Origin: Faecalicatena orotica | Lineage (GTDB): Bacteria > Bacillota > Clostridia > Lachnospirales > Lachnospiraceae | Assembly (NCBI RefSeq): GCF_003149245.1 | Contig: NZ_QGDL01000009.1 | Span: 62,001 to 126,000, forward strand | DNA length: 64,000 bases | Direction: 5' to 3' | In this document: positions 8,094 to 16,530 of the stretch, piece after piece | Layout: every line of letters starts with the position of its first letter | Numbering within the stretch: the stretch's first letter is position 1 | Translations under genes and position numbers: made by a program | Notes under the pieces: model-generated | Told to the model about the DNA's origin: nothing | Databases searched by the model: none | Seen by the model: the letters and a program-made list of their open reading frames with translations, nothing else

Positions 8094-8321
8094 ATGAGGT
8101 TAAAAGAGGGAAAGAACAATCAAACGTACCGGGTTCAGGAGATTGATATTGAACTTAATCTGGAGAGAAGGCTGGAGGCGCTGGGGCTTACCACTGGTTC
8201 AAAGATCACCATTTTAAACAATGATAAAAAAGGGGCTGTCACTGTCCGGTTTCGCGGAACACGCTTTGCAATGGGGCGGCGGATCGCGGATCACATTACC
8301 GTGGAGGAGGCAGCACAATGA
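8094..8321 (+). CDS. feoA: Ferrous iron transport protein A
   Basis: A 75-residue SH3-like FeoA domain protein. The core has LERRLEALGLTTGSKITILNND and a final GRRIADHITVEE. ATG 8094 is chosen over a longer frame because AGGAG lies at 8084-8088 and the extra upstream codons overlap the Fur operator. FeoA is a small cytosolic accessory of the Fe(II) transporter FeoB. The genes overlap by 4 bp (ATGA), which implies translational coupling. Confidence 0.93.
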   Translation: MRLKEGKNNQTYRVQEIDIELNLERRLEALGLTTGSKITILNNDKKGAVTVRFRGTRFAMGRRIADHITVEEAAQ

Positions 8322-10363
8322 GCAAAGAGATTATTAATGTGGGATTTATCGGGAATCCGAACTGCGGGAAGACGACGCTGTTCAATGCCTATACAGGGGC
8401 GAACCTGAAGGTGGCAAACTGGCCGGGAGTTACGGTTGAGAAGAAGGAAGGGAAGGCATTCTACAAGGAGCAGGAGTTCAAGCTGATTGACCTGCCCGGT
8501 ATTTACAGCCTGACCTCCTATACAATGGAAGAAAAGGTGTCCAGAGAATGTATTATGAGCGAGGAAGTGGATGTCATCGTAGACGTTGTAGATGCTTCCT
8601 GTCTGGAAAGGAACCTTTACCTGACACTACAGCTGATTGAGCTTGGGAAACCGGTGGTGCTGGCACTGAATATGATGGACATCGTGGAAGAGAGGGGCAT
8701 GGAGATTGACCTGCACCGCCTTCCGGAGATGCTGGGGATTCCGGCAATTCCGGTTTCTGCCAGAAAGAAGACCGGGCTGGAGATTCTGATGCATGCGGTG
8801 GCACATCACAAGGATTTTGCAAAACAGAGCCCGTTTATCCACCACCATCCGCAGAAGACCGGGCACATACATAATCATCACAGCGAGTATGCGATGGTAT
8901 ATCACGACGATATTGAGGACAAGATCGACCAGATCATCACGCAGTTGAACAAGAAGTATCCAGAGGTTGAGAACAAGCGGTGGCATGCAATCAAGATGCT
9001 GGAGCAGGATAAGGCGGTCATGGAGAATCATCCTCTTGATATGCCCGCAGTACTGGACCGGAGTTATGAGAAGGATATAATTAACCAGAAGTATGACTTT
9101 ATAGAAGAAGTGATTCAGGAGACGCTGGTAAATAAGAACAAGAAAGAGGAACGGACGGATAAGATCGACAGGTACATGACCAGTAAATGGCTGGGGCTTC
9201 CGATTTTCCTCGGGATCATGGCGCTTGTATTCTTTCTGACATTCACGGTCGGAGACTGGCTGAAAGGCTACTTTGAGATTGCCCTCGAGTGGATCTCGGG
9301 GGGAGCCGGGAATCTGCTGGAGGCATGGCACGTCAGTTCCATGCTGCAGTCGCTGATTGTAGACGGGATCATTTCCGGAGTGGGAGGCATCCTAACGTTT
9401 CTGCCGAACATCTTTATCCTGTTTCTGGCACTGGCTTTTCTGGAAGACAGCGGATACATGGCGAGGGTGGCCTTTGTCATGGATGACATCATGGGGCATC
9501 TTGGATTGTCTGGGAGGGCGTTTCTTCCGATGCTGCTCGGATTTGGATGCTCGGTTCCGGCGATTATGGCTTCCCGTGCACTGGAGCACAGAAAGGACAG
9601 GCTGAAGACGATTCTGGTAACGCCGTTTATGTCATGCAGCGCAAGACTTCCCATTTATGTACTGTTTTCTTCCATGTTTTTCGGGAAAAATGCAATGCTG
9701 GCCTGTTATTCCATGTATATCCTCGGAATTGTCGTGGCGATTACGACGGCATTTATTCTGTCCAAGATTGACGGAAGCAAGGCAGAGCATGCGCTGCTCA
9801 TCGAGCTGCCAGAGTACAAGACTCCGAATGCAAGGACGATTGCGATTTATGTGTGGGAAAAGGTGAAGGATTACCTTTCAAAAGCCGGTACGGTTATCTT
9901 TATCGCTTCAATCATCATGTGGTTTATTCTGAACTTCGGCATGTCCGGGTATGTGACGGACATCAGCCAGAGCTTTGGCTCCATCGTGGGAAAGGCCATT
10001 GTACCGGTATTTAAGCCGCTCGGGCTGGGTTACTGGCAGATCGTGGTTGCGCTGATTGCCGGAGTCGCGGCAAAGGAAGTCGTTGTATCCAGCTGCAGTG
10101 TTCTGTTCGGGATTCAGAACATTACTACGGCCCACGGGATGACAAGCTTCGTAGGGACACTGGGCGCAATGGGGTTCGGCGCGGCAAATGCCTATGCACT
10201 GATGGTATTCTGCCTGCTGTATGTGCCATGTACGGCTACGATCGCGACGATCAGACGGGAAGTAGGCAGCAGGAAGGTTACGCTCGGGATCGTGCTGTTC
10301 CAGCTGGCGGTTGCCTGGATAGTAAGTTTTCTGGCGTTTCATATTACAGGGCTTTTCCTTTAG
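8318..10363 (+). CDS. feoB: Ferrous iron transport protein B
   Basis: A 681-residue Fe(II) transporter. An N-terminal G domain (residues 1-165) has GNPNCGKTT (P-loop), DLPGIYSL (G3) and NMMD (G4); a helical spacer follows, then the membrane domain (residues 290-680) with Gate motifs such as GFGCSVPAIMASR and CSARLPIYV. Between the G domain and the membrane part is a His-rich stretch near residues 170-195 (IHHHPQKTGHIHNHH), unusual at this place and possibly metal binding. Operon partner of feoA under the Fur-type operator. Followed by a separate TPP-riboswitch promoter. Confidence 0.96.
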   Translation: MSKEIINVGFIGNPNCGKTTLFNAYTGANLKVANWPGVTVEKKEGKAFYKEQEFKLIDLPGIYSLTSYTMEEKVSRECIMSEEVDVIVDVVDASCLERNLYLTLQLIELGKPVVLALNMMDIVEERGMEIDLHRLPEMLGIPAIPVSARKKTGLEILMHAVAHHKDFAKQSPFIHHHPQKTGHIHNHHSEYAMVYHDDIEDKIDQIITQLNKKYPEVENKRWHAIKMLEQDKAVMENHPLDMPAVLDRSYEKDIINQKYDFIEEVIQETLVNKNKKEERTDKIDRYMTSKWLGLPIFLGIMALVFFLTFTVGDWLKGYFEIALEWISGGAGNLLEAWHVSSMLQSLIVDGIISGVGGILTFLPNIFILFLALAFLEDSGYMARVAFVMDDIMGHLGLSGRAFLPMLLGFGCSVPAIMASRALEHRKDRLKTILVTPFMSCSARLPIYVLFSSMFFGKNAMLACYSMYILGIVVAITTAFILSKIDGSKAEHALLIELPEYKTPNARTIAIYVWEKVKDYLSKAGTVIFIASIIMWFILNFGMSGYVTDISQSFGSIVGKAIVPVFKPLGLGYWQIVVALIAGVAAKEVVVSSCSVLFGIQNITTAHGMTSFVGTLGAMGFGAANAYALMVFCLLYVPCTATIATIRREVGSRKVTLGIVLFQLAVAWIVSFLAFHITGLFL

Positions 10364-10422
10364 GGGATACACCAGAATTTGGAGTAGGGAAAAACCGTGG
10401 AAGAAAAATCGTCAGTTTTCTC

Positions 10423-10451
10423 TTGTCAGAAGACAGGCTGCATAGTATAAT
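10423..10451 (+). promoter_or_regulatory. Promoter of the TPP riboswitch-thiC unit
   Basis: TTGTCA (10423-10428), a 17-nt spacer and TATAAT (10446-10451) end 10 nt before the riboswitch. Confidence 0.75.
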
Positions 10452-10461
10452 AAAAACGTAA

Positions 10462-10552
10462 ACAGGGGAGCTCGCGTATCAAGCGGGCTGAGAGTAAGCT
10501 GAATCGCTTAGACCCATGAACCTGATTTGGATAATGCCAACGTAGGGATATA
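10462..10552 (+). promoter_or_regulatory. TPP riboswitch (THI box)
   Basis: The conserved CTGAGA (10488-10493) and the second half ACCTGATTTGGATAATGCCAACGTAGGGA (10520-10548, core CTGAT..GGATAATGCC) define a thiamine pyrophosphate aptamer. It is followed by an intrinsic terminator, so ligand binding should stop transcription before thiC. Confidence 0.95.
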
Positions 10553-10572
10553 CAGAAGGTGAATGGATTTTA

Positions 10573-10617
10573 CTGCTGTAATGCTCATGTTGCATTGCAG
10601 CAGTTTTTTCTTTTTTA
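10573..10617 (+). terminator. Riboswitch-controlled terminator upstream of thiC
   Basis: A 12-bp stem (10573-10584 with 10592-10603) is followed by TTTTTTCTTTTTT. Its position directly after the aptamer, 120 nt before thiC, makes it the expression platform. Confidence 0.88.
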
Positions 10618-10734
10618 AAAGCAATATCCGGAGAATCCCGGCACCTCGATTACGTATTCATCCGCGTGGCTTACTTGAATCCATCAGAATCTAATTACAA
10701 ATTAAAGACGATTCAAGAAAGGACGTAAAGAGAA

Positions 10735-12039
10735 ATGGAAAATTATGCAACACAAATGGAGGCGGCACGAAAGGGTATCGTGACGAAAGAACTTAAGACT
10801 GTGGCTGGAAAGGAGCTTATGACAGTGGAAGAACTTCTTCCTCTTGTAGCTTCCGGCAGGGCGGTGATCTGTGCGAATAAGAGGCATACCTGCATTGACC
10901 CCGAGGGGGTGGGATCTATGCTGAAGACGAAGATCAATGTGAATCTGGGCGTTTCCAGAGACTGCAAGGATTATAGTGTGGAGATGGAGAAGGTAATGGA
11001 GGCCGTCCATATGGGGGCGCATGCCATCATGGACCTTTCTTCCCACGGGAATACCATTCCGTTCAGGCGGAAACTGACAAGCGAATGCCCTGCGATGATC
11101 GGGACGGTTCCGATCTATGACTCCGTGATCCACTACCAGAGGGATCTGGATTCTCTGACTGCAAAAGATTTTATAGACGTGATTCGTCTGCATGCGGAGG
11201 ACGGGGTGGATTTTGTGACGCTGCACTGCGGAATCAGTAGGAAAACGATTGACCAGATTAAGAACCACAAGCGGAAAATGAATATTGTTTCAAGGGGAGG
11301 TTCCCTTGTGTTTGCATGGATGTGCATGACTGGGGAGGAAAATCCATTTTACGAATATTATGATGAGATTCTGGACATCTGCCGTGAATATGACGTTACG
11401 ATTTCTCTTGGGGATGCATGCAGGCCGGGATGTCTTGCGGACGCCACGGATGTCTGCCAGATCGAAGAACTCGTGCGCCTCGGGGAACTGACGAAACGGG
11501 CGTGGGAAAAGGATGTGCAGGTGATGGTGGAAGGGCCGGGACACATGCCAATGGACCAGATCGCGGCGAACATGAAGGTGCAGCAGTCTGTCTGCCAGGG
11601 GGCACCGTTCTATGTGCTGGGACCTCTCGTGACGGATATTGCCCCGGGTTATGACCATATCACATCTGCCATCGGCGGTGCCATCGCGGCAGCCTCCGGT
11701 GCGGCATTCCTCTGTTATGTGACTCCGGCGGAACATCTGGCACTGCCGAATGTGGAGGACGTGAAGCAGGGGATCATCGCCTCCAAGATCGCTGCCCATG
11801 CAGCGGATATTGCGAAAGGGGTAAGGGGGGCACGCGAAATCGATGACAAGATGGCGGATGCAAGAAGAAAACTGGACTGGGAGGCACAGTTTGACTGTGC
11901 AATAGACCCGGATACGGCAAGACGGATTCGTGATGAGCGGAAGCCGGAACACGAGGATACCTGTTCCATGTGCGGGAAATTTTGTGCGGTGCGCAGCATG
12001 AATAAGGCACTGGCAGGGGAACATATTGATATTTTATAA
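10735..12039 (+). CDS. thiC: Phosphomethylpyrimidine synthase ThiC
   Basis: A 434-residue radical SAM enzyme that converts 5-aminoimidazole ribotide to hydroxymethylpyrimidine phosphate for thiamine synthesis. The C-terminal [13 protein letters not shown] carries the CX2CX4C cluster motif. Other hallmarks are [28 protein letters not shown] and [22 protein letters not shown]-type segments (residues about 260-330). The length is that of the short Gram-positive form. RBS AAAGGACG lies before ATG 10735. Monocistronic behind the TPP riboswitch; no other thi gene is visible here. Confidence 0.97.
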   Translation: MENYATQMEAARKGIVTKELKTVAGKELMTVEELLPLVASGRAVICANKRHTCIDPEGVGSMLKTKINVNLGVSRDCKDYSVEMEKVMEAVHMGAHAIMDLSSHGNTIPFRRKLTSECPAMIGTVPIYDSVIHYQRDLDSLTAKDFIDVIRLHAEDGVDFVTLHCGISRKTIDQIKNHKRKMNIVSRGGSLVFAWMCMTGEENPFYEYYDEILDICREYDVTISLGDACRPGCLADATDVCQIEELVRLGELTKRAWEKDVQVMVEGPGHMPMDQIAANMKVQQSVCQGAPFYVLGPLVTDIAPGYDHITSAIGGAIAAASGAAFLCYVTPAEHLALPNVEDVKQGIIASKIAAHAADIAKGVRGAREIDDKMADARRKLDWEAQFDCAIDPDTARRIRDERKPEHEDTCSMCGKFCAVRSMNKALAGEHIDIL

Positions 12040-12046
12040 AAATAAT

Positions 12047-12074
12047 AAAGAGGGGCCGTAAAGCCCCTCTTTTA
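12047..12074. terminator. Bidirectional terminator between thiC and truA
   Basis: AAAGAGGGGC (12047-12056) pairs with GCCCCTCTTT (12063-12072) around a 6-nt loop. T runs follow on both strands. It overlaps the truA stop codon. Confidence 0.85.
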
Positions 12075-12803
12075 ATATTCGATTTCTTGAAGAAACAATC
12101 CCTTGGGATCGCATGGTGCGCTGGCTGATTCCCCGCCGGAGAAGATGGCTTCGATGCATTCCTTCTTTTTCTTTCCCAGGCCGATGTCAAGCAGTGTGCC
12201 GGCGATTATTCTGGGCATGTTGTGCAGGAAGTCCTTTGCACGCATGGAAATCTGTATTTCATCGGCATCGCCGTAAATTTTAATCTCATACATTTCTTTT
12301 TCCGTGGACTTGCTCTTTTTTACGGTAGAAAAGTTCTTGAAATCGTGTTTACCGATCAGTTGGATTGCCGCCTGCTGCATAACCGTGATATCCGGTGTCT
12401 TGAAGGCGTAGTAGGTGTATTTGCGCTCAAATACGCTGGGGACATCACCTATGGCGATACGGTACAGATATGTTTTGGAAACCGCATTTAAAGAGGCGTG
12501 GAAGCGTTCAGGCATTTCTTCGGCCGTGAGCACGGCGATATCCATTGGGAGATAGCGGTTCAGGTACTGCTGAATCTCGTATGGTTTCATGTCAGAGGTG
12601 GTTTTGAAGCTGACAGTCTGCTCATAAGCGTGGACACCGACTTCCGTTCTTGCCCCGCAGTATAATTCCACATCCTCGGCAGTCATTTTGTGAATGACTT
12701 CTAAGAGCTTATTGGAAACTGTATTCGTGGATTCACCCGCGGCGCGCTGCCATCCCTGATAGCGGGAACCGTCATATTCCAGTGTTAATTTGATATTATG
12801 CAT
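12072..12803 (-). CDS. TruA-family tRNA pseudouridine synthase with Glu at the catalytic Asp position
   Basis: A 243-residue protein of the TruA fold: YDGSRYQGWQR near the N-terminus, RYLPMDIAV, RFHASLNAVSKTYLYRI and a C-terminal FLHNMPRIIAGTLLDIG. Family members convert U38-40 of tRNA anticodon arms to pseudouridine. The catalytic motif is normally GRTDAGVHA; here residues 50-58 read GARTEVGVHA-like, with Glu54 (codon gaa) where the invariant Asp should be. It may therefore be a catalytically altered paralog, and a canonical TruA is probably encoded elsewhere. RBS AAGGAG precedes ATG 12803. Convergent with thiC. Confidence 0.85.
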   Translation of the reverse strand: MHNIKLTLEYDGSRYQGWQRAAGESTNTVSNKLLEVIHKMTAEDVELYCGARTEVGVHAYEQTVSFKTTSDMKPYEIQQYLNRYLPMDIAVLTAEEMPERFHASLNAVSKTYLYRIAIGDVPSVFERKYTYYAFKTPDITVMQQAAIQLIGKHDFKNFSTVKKSKSTEKEMYEIKIYGDADEIQISMRAKDFLHNMPRIIAGTLLDIGLGKKKKECIEAIFSGGESASAPCDPKGLFLQEIEY

Positions 12804-12921
12804 TGTTTTATCTCCTTTTGTAAAGAGGGCAACCCCTCATTTAAATGAAATGGTTTTAGATTCTGATGTTTCAATCTTACAGGAAAGGCACACAGAATTC
12901 AACAGATTACGGAAAATTACC

Positions 12922-12951
12922 TTGAAGTGTGACTGCTTTAGAGATTATAAT
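12922..12951 (+). promoter_or_regulatory. Promoter of the 12998 gene
   Basis: TTGAAG (12922-12927), an 18-nt spacer and TATAAT (12946-12951). Its position argues for the start codon at 12998. Confidence 0.6.
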
Positions 12952-12997
12952 GGAGAAGTATCATTTCATAGAGTTTCTGGCTGCCGGGGAGGTTAAT

Positions 12998-13483
12998 ATG
13001 TTTCAATCAATGAGTAAAGAAGGTCTGGCATCTAAAGGGGCAATCCTGATCGGGAACGTGGAAGAAGGACTGAGACAGTATCAGTCAGTCATACTGAAAG
13101 GCGGAAAGCAGGCGATGGAAGCATTCCTTATGCGCTGTCTGGAGGAAAACAATGACAAGGCATACGCAGATTTCTATTATGCGGTGCTTGAAAAGGAACA
13201 AAAGGAACAGTTTGTGGCCGGGCTGGATGAGAAAGAAAAGTCTGTTTTTTCAGAATTTGAGACAGACCGGGGATGGGTCTACTATCCGCTTCAAGAGGAG
13301 AACTTAGGTTTTCTGGCCGGGATTACAGCGCGAAACTGGCTGTTTTCCACATTTTACTTTACGGGACATAAAGCGGTGGTCTGGGGGAATTATAATCTGG
13401 AGTATCCTCTGTTCTGTGAGGATCTTCAGACTTTGGAATTCTATAAAAATATAGCAGCAGAATGCGGATTGGAGTTGTTGTAA
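12998..13483 (+). CDS. Conserved hypothetical protein, 161 aa
   Basis: A soluble, acidic protein with no signal peptide, membrane segment or motif I recognise. ATG 12998 is chosen because GGGGAGG lies at 12986-12992 and the promoter TATAAT is at 12946; a longer in-frame start at 12929 would lie upstream of the promoter. Helical N-terminal half (residues 1-75), then an aromatic-rich C-terminal part with GWVYYPL, NWLFSTFYFTGH and WGNYNLEYPLF. The stop codon overlaps the start of the thioesterase gene (TAATG), so the two are cotranscribed and likely translationally coupled. No function is assigned. Confidence 0.75.
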   Translation: MFQSMSKEGLASKGAILIGNVEEGLRQYQSVILKGGKQAMEAFLMRCLEENNDKAYADFYYAVLEKEQKEQFVAGLDEKEKSVFSEFETDRGWVYYPLQEENLGFLAGITARNWLFSTFYFTGHKAVVWGNYNLEYPLFCEDLQTLEFYKNIAAECGLELL

Positions 13484-13956
13484 TGGTTGAAGAGAGAAGA
13501 GTTGCCGATTCAAGGGTGGAGACGGTGCACATGGTGCGCCCGAACCATCTGAATGCGGCAGGACGTTTGTTCGGAGGAATCCTGATGCAGTGGCTGGATG
13601 ATGTGGCAGGGCTGGTGGCAAAGCGCCATACGCGTGGCAATATTATTACTGCATCGGTAGATAATCTGAGATTCATACAGGGTGCCTACCAGAAGGATGT
13701 GATCGTGATCATCGGGAAGGTGACTTACGTGGGGAACACATCTATGGAAGTCCGTGTGGATACTTATGTGGAGAACATGGACGGGATGCGCCGCCCGATC
13801 AACCGGGCCTATTTCACAATGGTTGCCCTGGATGACAATGATAAGCCGACGAGGGTTCCGCGCCTGATTCTGGAAGGGGAGGAAGAGCGCGCAGAGTGGG
13901 AGGCCGCTGAGAAGAGAAGAGAGATGCGGATTAAGAGAAAAGAAGAAGGTTTTTAA
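13483..13956 (+). CDS. Acyl-CoA thioesterase, hotdog fold (YkhA/YciA type)
   Basis: A 157-residue hotdog-fold protein. The segment HLNAAGRLFGGILMQWLDDVAG (residues about 20-41) holds the family catalytic Asn/Asp region, and SVDNLRF near residue 60 is also conserved. These enzymes hydrolyse acyl-CoA to free CoA and fatty acid in the cytosol. A Lys/Arg/Glu-rich tail (EAAEKRREMRIKRKEEGF) extends the C-terminus. ATG 13483 overlaps the upstream stop (TAATG) with GGAG nearby. Convergent with a minus-strand gene whose stop overlaps it by 4 bp. Confidence 0.88.
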   Translation: MVEERRVADSRVETVHMVRPNHLNAAGRLFGGILMQWLDDVAGLVAKRHTRGNIITASVDNLRFIQGAYQKDVIVIIGKVTYVGNTSMEVRVDTYVENMDGMRRPINRAYFTMVALDDNDKPTRVPRLILEGEEERAEWEAAEKRREMRIKRKEEGF

Positions 13957-14234
13957 CCCTTCTTCTTCATAATTGAACTGACCATATTAATAGTCTGGTC
14001 GATCTGGGCCTGCTCCTGTTTGGATTTGCCTTCTTTGAGGATTTCCAGTATCAGTGACATCTCATCCCCTGTGAAACTGATGCCTTTTTTATTGGCATTG
14101 GTGATCAGGGCAAGCATGACCGGGGCAAGGTCCCTGCCGCTTTTGCCGGAAGTCTGGGAAGCTGCCATCTGTATCAGCTCCAGCTTAACCGGGTCTATAT
14201 TCTTCATTGCCGGATTGTTCATCCATTCGTTCAT
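13953..14234 (-). CDS. Hypothetical protein, 93 aa
   Basis: A small helical protein with the core KLELIQMAASQTSGKSG and repeated Met/Gln/Lys. ATG 14234 is chosen for its Shine-Dalgarno AAAGGAGA about 8 nt upstream; the frame stays open further up but only inside the neighbouring gene. The gene overlaps the end of the 14185-14823 gene by 50 bp in another frame, so the pair should be cotranscribed and coupled. No family is recognised. Possibly a partner of that larger Met/Gly-rich protein. Confidence 0.65.
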   Translation of the reverse strand: MNEWMNNPAMKNIDPVKLELIQMAASQTSGKSGRDLAPVMLALITNANKKGISFTGDEMSLILEILKEGKSKQEQAQIDQTINMVSSIMKKKG

Positions 14235-14823
14235 CTGTATCATCTCCTTTCTCGAAAAAGCTGTCTTTTGTGCCGTCAGGATCTGTGCTGTTTTCATTTG
14301 AACCCATCTCATTTGAGTTCATTTCATCCTCAAACATATGATTGTACATCTGGAACATATTCTGCTGTTCAGGAGTCAGCATCCCCATCATCATATCCAT
14401 CGGATTGAATCCGCCGGATCCCCCGCCAAAGGAGGAGAACATATCTGACATGTCTCCGAAGGGACTTCCGCCCGTGTCACCCCCGCTTCCCTGAAACATC
14501 TGTACCATTTCCATTATATTCATCATATTCGAAAAAGTGTCCATCATTTCAGCTTCTTTCGGAGGCATATAGGGTTTGATTTCCTGCAGCATTTCCATAG
14601 CGGTCGGCGGAGAACTGCGGTTGAATGCCTGAGTATGTAAAGGATTTCCGGAATTCTGAAAAAATGCCATTGTTTCTTTCAATTCCAGAAATTTGATAAA
14701 GACCCCAAGGAACTGCTGATTAGAAGAAGGAGTGTAGGGAAGGATCAGCTTCAGCATATGAAGCTGCTGCGGTATTACCAGTTCATCAAAAGGTGTCATT
14801 GGTTTTGGCGGTTGTTTTTCCAT
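14185..14823 (-). CDS. Met/Gly-rich hypothetical protein, 212 aa
   Basis: An unrecognised protein. Residues 1-110 are ordinary helical sequence (PQQLHMLKLILPYTPSSNQQ region). Residues 115-175 are low complexity, rich in Gly, Met, Ser, Phe and Asp (SGGDTGGSPFGDMSDMFSSF, then NPMDMMMGMLTPEQQNMF). The tail is strongly acidic. ATG 14823 has TAGGAG 6 nt upstream and is preferred to a GTG two codons earlier. No signal peptide or membrane helix. It is translated before, and overlaps, the 93-residue protein gene. Confidence 0.7.
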   Translation of the reverse strand: MEKQPPKPMTPFDELVIPQQLHMLKLILPYTPSSNQQFLGVFIKFLELKETMAFFQNSGNPLHTQAFNRSSPPTAMEMLQEIKPYMPPKEAEMMDTFSNMMNIMEMVQMFQGSGGDTGGSPFGDMSDMFSSFGGGSGGFNPMDMMMGMLTPEQQNMFQMYNHMFEDEMNSNEMGSNENSTDPDGTKDSFFEKGDDTDERMDEQSGNEEYRPG

Positions 14824-14949
14824 AAGCACTCCTAATTATAACGTTGTAAATATATATGTTCGGAAGTATAAAAATATGAGGATTTGGAAAGACTAAAGTT
14901 AATGTTCCTACATACTATAATAGGGAATAGAAAGGGAATGGTAATTGAT

Positions 14950-15096
14950 ATGAAACGAAAATTAATCATTGACGGTAATGCAGTATATGAGATTGATGAG
15001 GACTGCATGCTCAAGAAACGTCTGAACGAGAATAAAGATACGAAGGAACAGAAAGCGAAGAACAGCCAGAACCATGAGAATCAGGCAAGGCCATAA
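14950..15096 (+). CDS. Small hypothetical protein, 48 aa
   Basis: A charged small protein: MKRKLIIDGNAVYEIDEDCM followed by a Lys/Glu/Asn-rich tail. The N-terminal IIDGNAVYEID block looks like a folded element, and the start at 14950 has AAAGGG upstream. A TATAAT lies near 14915. An intrinsic terminator follows at 15102-15134, so it is a complete single-gene unit. No function is known to me. Confidence 0.65.
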   Translation: MKRKLIIDGNAVYEIDEDCMLKKRLNENKDTKEQKAKNSQNHENQARP

Positions 15097-15101
15097 AAGA
15101 A

Positions 15102-15134
15102 CCCCGGCACAGGAAGCTGTACCGGGGATTTTTA
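15102..15134 (+). terminator. Terminator of the 48-aa gene
   Basis: ACCCCGG (15101-15107) pairs with CCGGGG (15122-15127), extended by further pairs, and ATTTTTAG follows. Confidence 0.75.
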
Positions 15135-15173
15135 GGACTTTTTAGATTAGAATGTTCTATTGCAGTGAACGAA

Positions 15174-15434
15174 TTAGCATCCGCAGCCATTGTTGCATCC
15201 GCAACTATTTCCGCCGCCGAAACCGCCACAGCAGCAAAGCAGTAAGATGATCCACAGGCAGCTGTCATTTCCGCCGCATCCACAGCTGTTTCCGCCGCAT
15301 CCGCCGCCGAAACCGCCGCCGCAGCAGCAAAGCAGGATGATGATCCACAGGCAGGAGTTCATTCCGCCGCCACAGCCACCTCCGCAGTTACTCTCACATC
15401 CACATCCACAGTTTGTAGCACTTAAATCACTCAT
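15174..15434 (-). CDS. Cysteine/glycine-rich tandem-repeat small protein, 86 aa
   Basis: Roughly a quarter of the residues are Cys and about a third Gly. Two copies of the unit SCLWIIILLCCCGG(G)FGGG followed by NSCGC make up most of the protein (residues about 27-52 and 57-80), so it arose by internal duplication. Proteins of this kind in Lachnospiraceae are sometimes annotated as chorion class high-cysteine HCB protein. The hydrophobic LWII(I/L)L core between Gly runs recalls the small YjcZ-type sporulation proteins, but the relationship is only by eye. A spore-coat or envelope role is inference. The start has AGGA 8-10 nt upstream. Confidence 0.75.
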   Translation of the reverse strand: MSDLSATNCGCGCESNCGGGCGGGMNSCLWIIILLCCCGGGFGGGCGGNSCGCGGNDSCLWIILLLCCCGGFGGGNSCGCNNGCGC

Positions 15435-15492
15435 GTTAAATCCTCCATATATGTTTGATTACAGTTCATAATATGTAGCGGGTTACAAATGT

Positions 15493-16497
15493 GTGAGAAA
15501 GTTTTTGAAAAAATTTTACCGGACCTGTTTGACGCGGACGCAGGACAAGATTTCTGAATACCTTATTAAAAAAGGTGTTTCTATGAAATGGGTAAAACAG
15601 ACAGTAGGGTATTGGTGCCCGGATATCCTGATAAATAAATGCCTGGGACAGGGTGTGCGGGTTGCGGTCCTTGATACGGGGATTACGCTGCACCCTGATT
15701 TTGATAGAAGAATCATCGGATTTCGAGATTTCGTTCATAATAAAGAAAAGATATACGACGACGGGAAGCACGGGACGCACGTTTCGGGAATTCTCGGCGG
15801 AAGCGGGAAACTTTCCTCTGGTATCTACGGGGGAATGGCCCCTCAGGCGGAAATCCTGATGGGAAAGGTACTGGACCATACGGGAAATGGCTCTGTTGAT
15901 CACGTTGTTGCAGGCATAGACTGGCTGCTATCGGTCCACAGGCAGATGAAGCTGCGGATTGTGAATATCTCTGTGGGGACCCAGCCGGGACTGGATGCGG
16001 CGCAGGAGAAGCGCCTTCTGGACGCGGTGGACGCACTTTGGGACGAAGGGCTGGTTGTCGTTGTATCTGCAGGAAATTATGGCCCGAAAGAGGGAACCGT
16101 GGCGGTTCCGGGCACAAGTAAGAAGGTCATTACCGTGGGGGCGATTGAGGATCGGAGGGCAGTGGTACAGGGGAGGGGGAATACCGGAGAATGGAATTAT
16201 TCCGGGAACGGCCCGACTCAGGAATGCATTGTGAAACCGGATCTGTCGGCGCCGGGGACGAATATTCTGAGCTGCAACGGAGACTATACCAACCGGTGGC
16301 AGAAACCGTATGTGGTAAAGAGCGGGACTTCGATGGCGACTCCGGTTGTATCAGGAGCCATTGCCTGCCTTTTGTCCAAATATCCGGATATGACGAATGT
16401 GGAAGTGAAACTTAGGCTGCGGGCATCCTGCGTACAGACGGAATACGCCCGGCAGGGGTGGGGGATGCTGCAGGTGGGGAAGATGTTCGAGGCTTAA
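15493..16497 (+). CDS. Subtilisin-like serine protease (S8), no signal peptide
   Basis: A 334-residue S8 peptidase with the full triad: Asp in VAVLDTGI (near residue 60), His in GKHGTHVSGI (near residue 92) and Ser in SGTSMATPVVSG (near residue 280). The oxyanion Asn lies in VVVSAGNYG. No signal peptide is visible, so it resembles intracellular/AprX-type subtilisins. The GTG at 15493 gives a 30-residue basic N-terminus; ATG 15583 (MKWVKQ), preceded by AAAGGTG, is a possible shorter start that would still keep the catalytic domain. Its neighbour is a divergently oriented Cys-rich protein gene. Confidence 0.9.
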   Translation: MRKFLKKFYRTCLTRTQDKISEYLIKKGVSMKWVKQTVGYWCPDILINKCLGQGVRVAVLDTGITLHPDFDRRIIGFRDFVHNKEKIYDDGKHGTHVSGILGGSGKLSSGIYGGMAPQAEILMGKVLDHTGNGSVDHVVAGIDWLLSVHRQMKLRIVNISVGTQPGLDAAQEKRLLDAVDALWDEGLVVVVSAGNYGPKEGTVAVPGTSKKVITVGAIEDRRAVVQGRGNTGEWNYSGNGPTQECIVKPDLSAPGTNILSCNGDYTNRWQKPYVVKSGTSMATPVVSGAIACLLSKYPDMTNVEVKLRLRASCVQTEYARQGWGMLQVGKMFEA

Positions 16498-16530
16498 GAA
16501 GTGAAGCAGGAGCTTGTTCTTTTTTAGAAT

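Noticed and set aside
8627-9331. Open frame of 234 codons on the strand opposite feoB
   Set aside because: It is antisense to a clearly conserved protein, has no Shine-Dalgarno and its residues look random.
11290-12024. Open frame of 244 codons opposite thiC
   Set aside because: It shadows a gene with strong family motifs and shows an Arg/His/Cys-rich composition typical of antisense frames.
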